From Thermoguttaceae bacterium (lineage in GTDB: Bacteria > Planctomycetota > Planctomycetia > Pirellulales > Thermoguttaceae), in assembly GCA_017434455.1 (NCBI GenBank), contig JAFRFG010000020.1, positions 1 to 64,000 on the forward strand: a stretch of DNA of 64,000 nucleotides, written 5' to 3'. This document shows, one piece after another, positions 1-7,478 of this stretch. Under the pieces are notes generated by a model that had not been told where the DNA came from, did not search any database, and saw only the letters and a list, made by a program, of their open reading frames with translations. Every line of letters begins with the position of its first letter. The first letter of the stretch is position 1. Position numbers and translations under genes: made by a program.

Positions 1-242
1 CACTTAACGGCTTCTTGGGGATCTTTCCTGTAGCCGTCTTCGCCCCATAAGAGTTTACGGCCCAACTCCGACATCGCCGAGACGCTTCCGATTTCGGCGC
101 TGAGCCGCAGAGAAAGTTCGTCAAACCGCACGTAAGAGCTGCTCCACATTTCGTCCTCCTCCGGCTCGCCGGAATCGCGGTCGGGGAGGATGAACGGCCA
201 TTTGTCCCAGTCAAAGGGGGATTTGTCGTCGTGCTGTGACAT
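1..242 (-). CDS. Sel1-repeat protein, N-terminal part (cut by window edge)
   Basis: Only the first 80 codons lie in the window. The N-terminus (MSQHDDKSPFDWDKWPFILP, then an acidic stretch rich in E and D) is nearly the same as in the next two genes. It is followed by the segment AEIGSVSAMSELGRKLLWGEDGY and DPQEAVK, which begins a first Sel1 repeat. The start at 242 is supported by this alignment and by an AGAGGA ribosome site about 9 bases upstream. Sel1 repeats form alpha-alpha solenoids that bind other proteins; the partner here is unknown. It is the last gene of a tandem minus-strand paralogue array. No signal peptide is visible. Confidence 0.85.
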   Translation of the reverse strand, partial: MSQHDDKSPFDWDKWPFILPDRDSGEPEEDEMWSSSYVRFDELSLRLSAEIGSVSAMSELGRKLLWGEDGYRKDPQEAVK

Positions 243-351
243 CGGTATATATCCTCTTGTGTTACTGTTAAGCCGCGTGAATCACGCGATGTTTCTTCGC
301 GGCGCGGCGGCACCGCGAACGAAGAAGTGCCCCGGAAAGGGGGCAGCGCGG
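243..351 (-). repeat. Repeated inter-Sel1 spacer, copy 1, with palindrome
   Basis: This spacer is closely similar to those at 1096-1198 and 2054-2158. From the start codon outward it holds AGAGGA (ribosome site), a GTGTTA/TTAAG segment, the perfect palindrome CGCGTGA-A-TCACGCG at 274-288, and an inverted repeat TTCGCGG/CCGCGAA at 296-302 and 313-319. The palindrome centre lies 39 bases before the start codon of the downstream gene, a position fitting an operator or leader structure. The hairpin could also help end the preceding gene, but there is no T-tract. Confidence 0.7.
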
Positions 352-1095
352 CTAATTGTCCTTCAGCCGCCGAAGTGCCTCTTGGGCTTCTTTACAACCT
401 TGTTCAGCGGCCTTGCGGTACCAAAACCGGGCCTTAGCGAGGTTTTTCCTGCAGCCGTTTCCTTTTTCATAGCAGTCAGCCAAATTAAATTGGCCGTTAT
501 GATCCCCTTGCTTGGCGGCGGCGCGATACAACCGAAAGGCCTTGTCGATGTTCTTCTCGCAGCCGATGCCCATTTCAAGGCAATAGCCGTAATTATTTTT
601 TCCGCCGGCGTCCCCCCGCTTAGCGGCGGCACGAAACAACCTCACGGCCCTCTCGGTGTTCTGTTTACAGCCGAGTCCATGTCGAAGACAATAACCCAAA
701 TTGTTCAGAGCACCGGTATGTCCTTGCTTGGCGGCGGCACGAAACAATTCCACGGCCCTCTTGAGGTTCTGTTTACAACCGATGCCAAATCGGAGGCATC
801 CGCCCAAACAGTACCGCGCTTCGGCGTCCCCCTGCTCGGCGGCGGCGGTGATCCACTGGACGGCCTCTTGAGGATCTTTCGTGAAGCCGTCTTTGCCAAA
901 TAAAAGATTGAGGCCCAACTCCAGCTGCGACGAGACCAGTCCGATCTCGGCGTTGAGCCGAAGGGCCTGTTCCTTAAACCGCAAGGAAGAGCTGTTTGCC
1001 GTTTCTTCCTCCCGCGGCCCATCGGGATCGCAGTCGGGGATGATGAACGGCCAGTTGTCCCAATTGAAGGGGGATTTGTCGTCGTCCTGTGACAT
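352..1095 (-). CDS. Sel1-repeat protein, CX6C type
   Basis: A 247-residue protein with an N-terminal family-specific block (MSQDDDKSPFNWDNWPFIIP, acidic, then AEIGLVSSQLELGLNLLFGK), followed by about five Sel1 repeats of 36 residues (EAVQWITAAAEQGDAEARYCLG and similar). Most repeats end in a Cys pair spaced by six residues: CLRFGIGC, CLRHGLGC, CLEMGIGC, CYEKGNGC. There is no signal peptide, so it is probably cytoplasmic. Sel1 proteins are scaffolds in signalling or protein quality control; the substrate cannot be told. It is a paralogue of its neighbours at 1-242, 1199-2053 and 2159-3118. The start is fixed by alignment with them and by AAAGGA upstream. Confidence 0.9.
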   Translation of the reverse strand: MSQDDDKSPFNWDNWPFIIPDCDPDGPREEETANSSSLRFKEQALRLNAEIGLVSSQLELGLNLLFGKDGFTKDPQEAVQWITAAAEQGDAEARYCLGGCLRFGIGCKQNLKRAVELFRAAAKQGHTGALNNLGYCLRHGLGCKQNTERAVRLFRAAAKRGDAGGKNNYGYCLEMGIGCEKNIDKAFRLYRAAAKQGDHNGQFNLADCYEKGNGCRKNLAKARFWYRKAAEQGCKEAQEALRRLKDN

Positions 1096-1198
1096 CGGTA
1101 AATATCCTTTTATGTTAAGCAGCGTGAATCACGTGTTGTTTTTCGCGGCGCGGCGGCACCGCGAAAGAAGAAGTACCCCGGCCGGAGGGGCAGTGCGG
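1096..1198 (-). repeat. Repeated inter-Sel1 spacer, copy 2, with palindrome and hairpin
   Basis: Second copy of the spacer. The palindrome is CGTGA-A-TCACG (1123-1133), centred 33 bases before the start codon of the gene at 352-1095. The inverted repeat is TTTCGCGG/CCGCGAAA (1141-1148 and 1159-1166, 10-base loop), the best stem of the three copies. Confidence 0.7.
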
Positions 1199-2053
1199 CT
1201 ATTTTTGTTCCAACCGTCGAATCGCCTCGCGGGCTTCTTCCCAACCCCATCCTTCAATGGACTTGCGGTACCAAAACAGGGCTTTGTCAACGTCCCTCTT
1301 GCAGCCGATGCCATTTTCAAGGCAGTTAGCCAACTTCAATTGCGCATCCTTGTCCCCCTTTTCGGCGGCCATTTGAAACCACTTCACGGCCTCCTCGGGG
1401 TCCTTTTTGCATCCATTGCCATTCAAAAGACAAATGGCCCAATTGTACTGCTCGATCGCGTAGCCCAGCTTAGCGCCCATGCGATGGTATCGAGCGGATT
1501 TCTCGGGGTTTTTCGGACATCCGATGCCTAAACTAAGGTTGACAGCGTAATTGTTCAGGGCAGTCTCGTGTCCTTGCCTTGCAGCCCTGCGAAGCCACCT
1601 CATACCCAGTTGGGGATTTTTTTTACAGTCGATGCCGCGCACAAGACAGTCGCCAAACTCGTACTGCGCTTCAGCATTCCCCTGTTTTGCGGCAGCGTGA
1701 AACCACCACATGGCCTTTCGGGGGTTCTTCTTACAGCCGATACCACGTTGAAGGCAGTAACCCAAGTTGAACTGTGCTTCAGCATCCCCCTGCTCGGCGG
1801 CGGCGCGCAGCCATTTGACGGCCTCTTGGGGATCTTCCGCGAAGCCGCCTTTGCCATATAAAAGATTAAGTCCCAGCTCCAACTGCGCCGAGACGAGCCC
1901 GATTTCGGCGTCGCGCCGAAGAGTTTTTTTCTCCATAGACGCGGAAAGATCGACCGACGATTCGTCCTCTTCCGGTCCATCGGGATCGCAGCCGGGGAGG
2001 ATGAACGGCCATTTGTCCCAGTCAAAGGGGGATTTGTCGTCGTGCTGTGACAT
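1199..2053 (-). CDS. Sel1-repeat protein, CX6C type
   Basis: A 284-residue paralogue of the neighbouring Sel1 proteins. It has the same N-terminal block (MSQHDDKSPFDWDKWPFILP; AEIGLVSAQLELGLNLLYGK) and about six Sel1 repeats. The repeats carry CX6C pairs such as CLQRGIGC, CLVRGIDC, CLLNGNGC and CLENGIGC. One repeat has lost the first Cys (NLSLGIGC). No signal peptide or membrane segment. The last repeat degenerates into a C-terminal helix ending EAREAIRRLEQK, similar to the paralogues (EAQEALRRLKDN, EAQEAIRRLENN), so the C-terminal cap is also conserved. A good AGAGGA ribosome site precedes the ATG. Confidence 0.9.
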   Translation of the reverse strand: MSQHDDKSPFDWDKWPFILPGCDPDGPEEDESSVDLSASMEKKTLRRDAEIGLVSAQLELGLNLLYGKGGFAEDPQEAVKWLRAAAEQGDAEAQFNLGYCLQRGIGCKKNPRKAMWWFHAAAKQGNAEAQYEFGDCLVRGIDCKKNPQLGMRWLRRAARQGHETALNNYAVNLSLGIGCPKNPEKSARYHRMGAKLGYAIEQYNWAICLLNGNGCKKDPEEAVKWFQMAAEKGDKDAQLKLANCLENGIGCKRDVDKALFWYRKSIEGWGWEEAREAIRRLEQK

Positions 2054-2158
2054 CGTTAAATATCCTCTTGTGTTAAGCTGTGTGAATCACGCGTTGTTTC
2101 TAAGCGGCGCGGCAGAACCGCGAAGGAAGAAGTGTCCCGGCTCCGGGAAGCAGCGCGG
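2054..2158 (-). repeat. Repeated inter-Sel1 spacer, copy 3, with palindrome
   Basis: Third copy of the spacer. The palindrome is reduced to GTGA-A-TCAC (2082-2090), again centred 33 bases before the start codon of the gene at 1199-2053. The inverted repeat is weakened to GCGG/CCGC (2104-2107 and 2118-2121). A CCCGGCTCCGGG hairpin lies nearer to the upstream gene. Confidence 0.65.
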
Positions 2159-3118
2159 CTAATTGTTTTCCAACCGTCGAATCGCCTCTTGGGCTTCCCG
2201 GTTCCCTCGTTTAGCGCACTTGTGGTACCAAAACAGGGCTTTGTTGATGTCTATCGGGCAGCCGATACCATTTTCAAGGCAGTAAGCCAATTCCTTTTGC
2301 GCGGACCAGTCGCCCAGTTTGGCGGCTTTGTAAAGCCACTTCACGCCTTTCTCGGGATCCTTTTTGCATCCTCTGCCATGCAGAAGAGAGATTGCATAAT
2401 TGAACTGCTCGATCGAGAAACCCCGCTTAGCGCCTATGCGATGGTATCTCGTGGCCTCCTCGTGATTCACCGGGCCGGCGATGCCACAATCAAGGTTAGT
2501 CGCGTAATTGTTCAGGGCAATCAGGTGCCCTTGCTTGGCAGCTATCCGAAGCCATCTCATACCCTGTTGGGGATTTTCTTTACAGTCGATGCCATGTATA
2601 AGACGGCGAGCCAAATGGTACTGTGCCTCAGCATACCCTTGTTTGGCGGAGGCATGCAGCAACCTTACGCCCTTCTTGGGGTTCTTTTTACAGCCGAACC
2701 CTCGCAGAAGGCAACAGGCGTAATGGAACTGTCCGCGATCATTGCCCTGCATAGCGGAAGCGCGATACCACCTTGCGGCCTTCTCGGGGTTCTTTTTGCA
2801 GCCGGTCTCATTCTCAAAGCAGGACCCAAAAAGATACTGCGCGTCGGCGTTCCCTCGCTTAGCGGCGGCGCCCAGATACTTGAAAGCCACTTTGGGATTC
2901 TTCTTGAAGCCGCATTTGCCAACCAAAAGTTTCAGACCCAGCTCCAACTGCGCTGAGACGATCCCGATTTTGGCGTCGAGCCGAAGGGCCTGTCTCTCAA
3001 ATCGAGCGGAGGGGCTGTTCCACAATTCTTTCTCCTCCGGACTTTCGGGTTTGGGACCGGGGAGAAAGAAGGGCCAGTTTTTGCGGTCATCGGGAGTATG
3101 ATCGTCATGCTTAGACAT
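2159..3118 (-). CDS. Sel1-repeat protein, CX6C type
   Basis: A 319-residue paralogue with about seven Sel1 repeats. The frame stays open 42 bases further upstream, but I start at 3118. There the N-terminus (MSKHDDHTPDDRKNWPFFLP) lines up with the other copies, and AGAGGAG lies about nine bases before the ATG. CX6C pairs include CLLRGFGC and CLENGIGC. Several repeats are eroded (CFENETGC, RLIHGIDC, NLDCGIAG, SLLHGRGC), so this is the most diverged of the tandem copies. No export signal. It is the first gene of the tandem array and follows the terminator of the Sel1 gene at 3424. Confidence 0.9.
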   Translation of the reverse strand: MSKHDDHTPDDRKNWPFFLPGPKPESPEEKELWNSPSARFERQALRLDAKIGIVSAQLELGLKLLVGKCGFKKNPKVAFKYLGAAAKRGNADAQYLFGSCFENETGCKKNPEKAARWYRASAMQGNDRGQFHYACCLLRGFGCKKNPKKGVRLLHASAKQGYAEAQYHLARRLIHGIDCKENPQQGMRWLRIAAKQGHLIALNNYATNLDCGIAGPVNHEEATRYHRIGAKRGFSIEQFNYAISLLHGRGCKKDPEKGVKWLYKAAKLGDWSAQKELAYCLENGIGCPIDINKALFWYHKCAKRGNREAQEAIRRLENN

Positions 3119-3423
3119 CGCGAGAATTCTCCTCTGGTTAGGGGGTGAACCGGTACACAACTCCGTTAGAAGTAAGGCGCAGACGCGGCGGCCCCTCCGG
3201 CCTAATCTGGATTCCTCACTTCGATGTCGGGCTGTTTCTTCACCATAATAGGAGCACTTCGAGGAGATTTAAGACAAAAAAACGGCAAAATTAGCTGTGA
3301 ATTTTGTGATGGCCGCCGCTGTACCCCCGGCGGCGGGGGGCTTGTAAAAAGAATCTCTCTTAAAAAAAAGAGCGCGCCGGGGCTTTTTTTCGTGAAAAAA
3401 CCTCTCGGCGCGCCGCGTGTCGC
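3119..3423. other. 305-base intergenic region
   Basis: No gene is supported here. It contains the ribosome site for the gene ending at 2159, a GTGAACCGGTAC sequence that loosely resembles the palindrome of the other spacers, a GCCGCCG...CGGCGGC inverted repeat near 3312-3335, and the terminator at 3362-3413. A weak TATTAT on the minus strand near 3250 could be a -10 element. Confidence 0.5.
3362..3413 (-). terminator. Intrinsic terminator of the Sel1 gene 3424-4422
   Basis: Read on the minus strand, a long hairpin is closed by GCGCGCCG (3406-3413) and CGGCGCGC (3372-3379). Its interior also pairs through A/T runs, and a run of eight T follows (complement of 3362-3369). It lies ten bases past the stop codon at 3424. 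Confidence 0.8.
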
Positions 3424-4422
3424 TCACCAGTCCAGCGCCGGATCATCCTCCCCGATGGACCCGGTCGCCATCAGCTCGAACAGGCGGTCCCGCGCCTTTT
3501 TGTTCCCCTGCTGATTGGCTTTGTTGAACCAGAACTTCCCTTTCTCGATATCTTGATCGCAGCCAACCCCTCGGGCGAAGCATTTTCCCAATTCATACTG
3601 GGCGGCGGCGTTCCCCTGCTCGGCGGCATGGCGAAGCCACCGGGCCGCCTCGTCCGGATCTTTCCGGCAGCCGATTCCCCTCAAAAGGGCCTTCCCCAAT
3701 TCGGTCTGGGAGAAGGGATCGCCCTGCTCGGCGGCAAGGCGGTACCACTTAACCGCCTCGGCTAGGTCTTTCTCGCAGCCGAGCCCCTGGGAAAGACAAT
3801 ACCCCAACGCGCTTTGGGCCACATAGAGCCCGCCTTCGGCCGCGGCGCGGTACCAGCGAAACGCCTCGCGCTCGTCGGGCTGGCATCCATTTCCCGTGGC
3901 CAGACAGAAGGCCAGGGACGCCTGCGCGTTGAGGCATCCCTGCCGGGCCGCGGCGGTGATCCACTTAAGAGCTTCGGTTTTATCCTCGGGACAGCCATCC
4001 CCGTCCAGAAGGCAGAGCCCCAGGCGCAGCTGCGCCAGATCGATTCCTTTTTCCGCGGCGAGACGGAACCACCGGATCGCCTCTGGCTTGTCCGCCTCGC
4101 AGCCCTCCCCCTCAAAGAGATGCTGCGCCAAAGCAAAGGCCCCCTTGGGGTCCCCCTGCTCGGCCGAGGCCCGGAACCACCGAAGCGCTTCCTCGATATC
4201 TTGTTCACATCCGTCCCCCTCAAAGAGGGATTGGGCCAAATTAAATTGCGCTCGAGAATTCCCCGCTTCCGCGGCGGCGCGATACCACCGAAGAGCTTCT
4301 TGTAGGTTTGGCTGGCAGCCGAATCCACTGGAAAGACAGACTCCCAGCAGGAACTGCGCCTCGGCGTCGCCTTGTTCGGCCGCGGTTCGAACCGCTTCGA
4401 TATCAATGTTTGGTTCAGACAT
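3424..4422 (-). CDS. Sel1-repeat protein, about nine repeats
   Basis: A 332-residue protein made almost wholly of Sel1 repeats, eight clear and one degenerate, with no N-terminal family block. Typical units read EALRWYRAAAEAGNSRAQFN. Most end in CX6C pairs: CLSSGFGC, CLLDGDGC, CLATGNGC, CLSQGLGC, CFARGVGC; in three the first Cys is S, H or A. It is soluble with no signal peptide and has an acidic C-terminal tail (SIGEDDPALDW). It is transcribed alone, with its own terminator. A possible minus-strand promoter (TTGCCC at 4489-4494, TATAGT at 4468-4473, 15-base spacer) is weak. The upstream region shares GTGAACC and GTGTTAAG with the other Sel1 leaders. Confidence 0.92.
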   Translation of the reverse strand: MSEPNIDIEAVRTAAEQGDAEAQFLLGVCLSSGFGCQPNLQEALRWYRAAAEAGNSRAQFNLAQSLFEGDGCEQDIEEALRWFRASAEQGDPKGAFALAQHLFEGEGCEADKPEAIRWFRLAAEKGIDLAQLRLGLCLLDGDGCPEDKTEALKWITAAARQGCLNAQASLAFCLATGNGCQPDEREAFRWYRAAAEGGLYVAQSALGYCLSQGLGCEKDLAEAVKWYRLAAEQGDPFSQTELGKALLRGIGCRKDPDEAARWLRHAAEQGNAAAQYELGKCFARGVGCDQDIEKGKFWFNKANQQGNKKARDRLFELMATGSIGEDDPALDW

Positions 4423-4556
4423 AGGTTTTTCTTCCGTCGGCGGTGGTGAACCGATTGTGTTAAGAACACTATAATATTAGGGACGTCGGGGCAAGATTTA
4501 AATATTTTCTCCCCCAAAAATGCGGCGGCCCCCCGCGGCGCGGTCGGTTCCGGCGC

Positions 4557-5660
4557 CTACCCGCCGATCGCCTGGCGGATGAACTGTTCGATCTTATCGA
4601 ACGGGATCACCTCGAGATTGTCGTACAGGTCGGTATGGACGGCGCCGGGGATAATGAACAGCTCTTTGTTGGCCGCCCATTTTTCTCCCTCGCCGGTGGT
4701 CATTTCGCGGAAGGCGTCGCGGCTAAAGTAGCACGAGTGGGCCTTCTCGCCGTGGATCACCAAAACGGCGCTTCGGATCTCTTTGGAGTACCGCAGGATC
4801 GGCATATTGATCAGGTTCCACGAGGAGGTATTGACCCAATTGCGGCTGAAATTGACCGCCCGCCGGTGGTACGCTCTGCCGCCGGGGGTGTAGTAGGCCA
4901 TATAATCTTTCACGAACTGCGGCAGATCTTCCTCGGCGCCGGTATCGGCGCCGGGCTGCGGCTTGGCGTATTGGCCGCTTTGGTAATCGGCCGTGCGGGC
5001 ATTCGACAGCTGCTCTTTGATCGCGTAGCGGGCATCCTCATCGACCGAGTCGTTATACCCCTTCGCGCTGACGCGGGTCATATCGTACATCGTCGAGGCG
5101 ACGGTGGCTTTGATACGGGTATCCATCGCCGCGGCGTTGAGCGCGAAGCCCCCCCAGCCGCAGATGCCGATGATACTGATCTTCTCGGGATCGACGTCGT
5201 CACGGCAGCTGAGGTAATCGACCGCGGCGGAGAAGTCTTCGGAATTGATGGCCGGGTCGGCCGTATCGCGCACCGCCCCGCCCGATTCGCCGGTGAAGGA
5301 AGGATCGAAGGCGATGGTCAGAAAACCGCGTTCGGCCATCGTCTGGGCGTACAGCCCGCTGCACTGCTCTTTGACCGCGCCGAACGGCCCGCAGACCGCG
5401 ATGGCGGGGAGTTTCCCCTCGGCGTTTTTCGGCTTATACAGATCGGCCGCCAGGGTGATGCCGTAACGGTTGTGGAAGGTCACCTTGCGGTGATCGACCT
5501 TGTCGCTTTTCGGGAAGGTTTTGTCCCACTCTTGCGTCAAAACGAGTTGTTCTTCTTTCATTGTGTCGTCCCCTTCGTTGTTTTGCGCCGCCGAAACGTA
5601 CCCGTTCAAGGCGAAAACCGCCGCGAGCCCCAGCGCGATCAATGTCATTTTTCTTGTCAT
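4557..5660 (-). CDS. Secreted alpha/beta hydrolase, dienelactone-hydrolase-like
   Basis: A 367-residue protein with a Sec signal peptide (MTRKMTLIALGLAAVFALNG, likely cut after VSA) and an alpha/beta-hydrolase fold of the YcjY type. The oxyanion region is VCGPFGAVKEQCSG. The nucleophile elbow reads GICGWGG, so the nucleophile is Cys, as in dienelactone hydrolases, rather than Ser. VLVIHGEKAHS carries the late-strand acid region, and the His is in IIPGAVHTDLYD. It probably acts on a small ester or lactone in the periplasm; the substrate is unknown. It is transcribed alone, 107 bases from the neighbouring MBL-fold gene. Confidence 0.85.
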   Translation of the reverse strand: MTRKMTLIALGLAAVFALNGYVSAAQNNEGDDTMKEEQLVLTQEWDKTFPKSDKVDHRKVTFHNRYGITLAADLYKPKNAEGKLPAIAVCGPFGAVKEQCSGLYAQTMAERGFLTIAFDPSFTGESGGAVRDTADPAINSEDFSAAVDYLSCRDDVDPEKISIIGICGWGGFALNAAAMDTRIKATVASTMYDMTRVSAKGYNDSVDEDARYAIKEQLSNARTADYQSGQYAKPQPGADTGAEEDLPQFVKDYMAYYTPGGRAYHRRAVNFSRNWVNTSSWNLINMPILRYSKEIRSAVLVIHGEKAHSCYFSRDAFREMTTGEGEKWAANKELFIIPGAVHTDLYDNLEVIPFDKIEQFIRQAIGG

Positions 5661-5767
5661 AGGTAAACGGGTTCCTCCTTGGTGTGATGATGGTCAAGAC
5701 AGAAAATTTATATCAGAAGACAGCGGGAAAAACAAGTTGATTCTGTCTTCCCCGCGCGGCGCGGCCT

Positions 5768-6925
5768 TTACCGAACGTCCTCGTACCACCGCTGCCGGTA
5801 CCGCTCGATCGAATCGAAGGGAACGGTTTCGCCGATACGCGGGGTGATAATCGAAACCGCGGACCCCTCCGCCGCGCGGACCAGCCGCACGGCGCTGTCG
5901 TCCCACGGGTGATTGGCCAGCCGGAACGCGCCCCAATGGATCGGCACGGCGTACTTCGCGCCCAGGTCGCCAATCGCCCGAAAAGCTTCCTCGGGCTTCA
6001 TGTGAACCGACGGCCAGCGCGGGTCGTACTGCGCCCCATCGGTAAAGACGAGGTCAAAATCGCCGTACCTTTCGCGGATCCGCCCGAAGTGCGCGTCGTA
6101 CCCGGTATCGCCGCTGACAAAGATTTTGCGCTTTTCATCGGCCAAAACAAACGAGCACCAGAGGGTCTTGTCCCGATCGAGCATACACCTTCCCGAAAAA
6201 TGCCTCGCCGGGGTACAGGCGATTTTCAACGAGCCGATGGCAATCTCTTCCCACCAGGCCATCTTCGTGATCTTTTCGCGCGCGACGCCGAAGCGCCTCA
6301 GGCGGTGTTCCACCCCCAGGGGGACGATATACCGCTCGACCTTCCCGTCCAGGGCACGGATGGTCTGATAGTCGAGATGGTCGTAATGGTCGTGCGTGAG
6401 GATTAGCAGGTCGATCTTCGGCAGATCATCCGCCGCGGCGGGGGGATCGCTGAAGCGCTTCACCCCGGTGAACCTTACCGGGGAGACGAGGCGGGTGAGG
6501 ATCGGATCGAAGAGGATGTTCATTTCCCGCAGGCGCAGCAGCAGCGTGGAGTGGCCCAGCCAGGTAAAAGAAAAATCGCCGGGGTCTAAAGCCGGGTGAA
6601 AATCGGGCCGGACAACGGGGATCGGATCTTTGGGAACGGTTTCCTTGCCGGAGACGATGCCGTCGTCCAAGGGACTCGCGCCGCGCAGCATTATCTGAAA
6701 GTCACGCTCGTTGCGAAAGCCCTTGCCGTCGAAGTTCCCCGCCCTTTGGGCGTAATCGGCGCGATCGCGGGCGGGAAGCGAAAAATCGGCCACGGCCGCG
6801 GAGCATTTCACGAAGAGAAACAGCGCCAGGACGAACACCGCGACAAGGACGATCACCGCGCCAAGAGTCCACACCGCCGCCAGTATCATGACCCGCTTTC
6901 CCGTTGTTTTCTTTTTCTCTCCCAT
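5768..6925 (-). CDS. MBL-fold metal-dependent hydrolase, membrane-anchored (UlaG/NAPE-PLD type)
   Basis: A 385-residue protein with one N-terminal membrane segment (about residues 12-38). A metallo-beta-lactamase domain follows: WLGHSTLLL, the metal motif HDHYDHLD, the later His in CTPARHFSGR, GDTGYD, and the final His in PIHWGAF. This pattern fits the branch containing UlaG and NAPE-PLD, which cleave lactones or phosphodiesters. The substrate is unknown. The gene is last in a close minus-strand run (glycosylases, arginase-like, flavodoxin, this gene) with a 33-base gap to the flavodoxin. Confidence 0.85.
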   Translation of the reverse strand: MGEKKKTTGKRVMILAAVWTLGAVIVLVAVFVLALFLFVKCSAAVADFSLPARDRADYAQRAGNFDGKGFRNERDFQIMLRGASPLDDGIVSGKETVPKDPIPVVRPDFHPALDPGDFSFTWLGHSTLLLRLREMNILFDPILTRLVSPVRFTGVKRFSDPPAAADDLPKIDLLILTHDHYDHLDYQTIRALDGKVERYIVPLGVEHRLRRFGVAREKITKMAWWEEIAIGSLKIACTPARHFSGRCMLDRDKTLWCSFVLADEKRKIFVSGDTGYDAHFGRIRERYGDFDLVFTDGAQYDPRWPSVHMKPEEAFRAIGDLGAKYAVPIHWGAFRLANHPWDDSAVRLVRAAEGSAVSIITPRIGETVPFDSIERYRQRWYEDVR

Positions 6926-6958
6926 GAGCCCTCTTCGTATCGCCTCAGTTGGGGAAGA

Positions 6959-7462
6959 TTACTCGTCTTGGGTCATCAGCCACCGGGCGACGATTTCTTT
7001 GGACTGTTTCGCCCGGCAGCCCTGAACGGCCAGAGCGTTCCCATCGACGTTCGCGCCTGGGCAAAGCCGCTGGACATCACTGACCATCCTCCCCAGACCG
7101 GAGCCCTCGTGCGTACTGACGACGCGGATGGTTTTTCCGGCGAAGTCGAGCCCCTCCAGAGCGGTTTCGACCTCCGGGGCATAGGTTCCCCAGTAGATGG
7201 GGCTCATCACGAAAATCGTGTCGTACGCCGAGATATCGGCTAACTTTTCTTTAATCGGCGCCCGTCCGATACGCGCTTTGGCCTCTTTCACACAGGTATC
7301 GTAATCGTCGGCGTAAGGGACGGCCGGCTCGACTTTGAACATATCGGCGCCGGTGAGGTCGCGCACAAACTCGGCGACGATCTCGGTGTTCCCCTTGTCG
7401 ATACAGCCGACGGCGTAGTTCTCGCCGGCCCGGCTGAAATAGATGATTAAGCTTTTACCCAT
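6959..7462 (-). CDS. Flavodoxin-like protein
   Basis: A 167-residue protein starting MGKSLIIYFSRAGENY, the phosphate-binding loop that holds FMN. The flavin-side loop SPIYWGTYAPEVETAL and the last strand ending STHEGSGLG complete a short-chain flavodoxin of the flavodoxin_4 group. The frame continues upstream of 7462, but those codons overlap the arginase-like gene in another frame and show no flavodoxin homology, so I start at the ATG directly before the beta-1 strand. It probably carries electrons or reduces a small substrate. It lies 16 bases after the arginase-like gene. Confidence 0.88.
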   Translation of the reverse strand: MGKSLIIYFSRAGENYAVGCIDKGNTEIVAEFVRDLTGADMFKVEPAVPYADDYDTCVKEAKARIGRAPIKEKLADISAYDTIFVMSPIYWGTYAPEVETALEGLDFAGKTIRVVSTHEGSGLGRMVSDVQRLCPGANVDGNALAVQGCRAKQSKEIVARWLMTQDE

Positions 7463-7478
7463 AAAAGACACTCTTTCT

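Noticed and set aside
1..3118. CRISPR-like or mobile-element repeats in the Sel1 array
   Set aside because: The repeated units are coding repeats and duplicated gene spacers of about 100 bases; no short regular repeats with unique spacers, and no transposase.
4468..4494. Promoter TTGCCC / TATAGT for the Sel1 gene at 3424
   Set aside because: The spacer is only 15 bases and the boxes are weak; mentioned in the gene entry but not listed as a feature.
4635..5666. 343-codon open frame opposite the secreted hydrolase
   Set aside because: Shadow frame; the minus-strand frame has a signal peptide and catalytic motifs.
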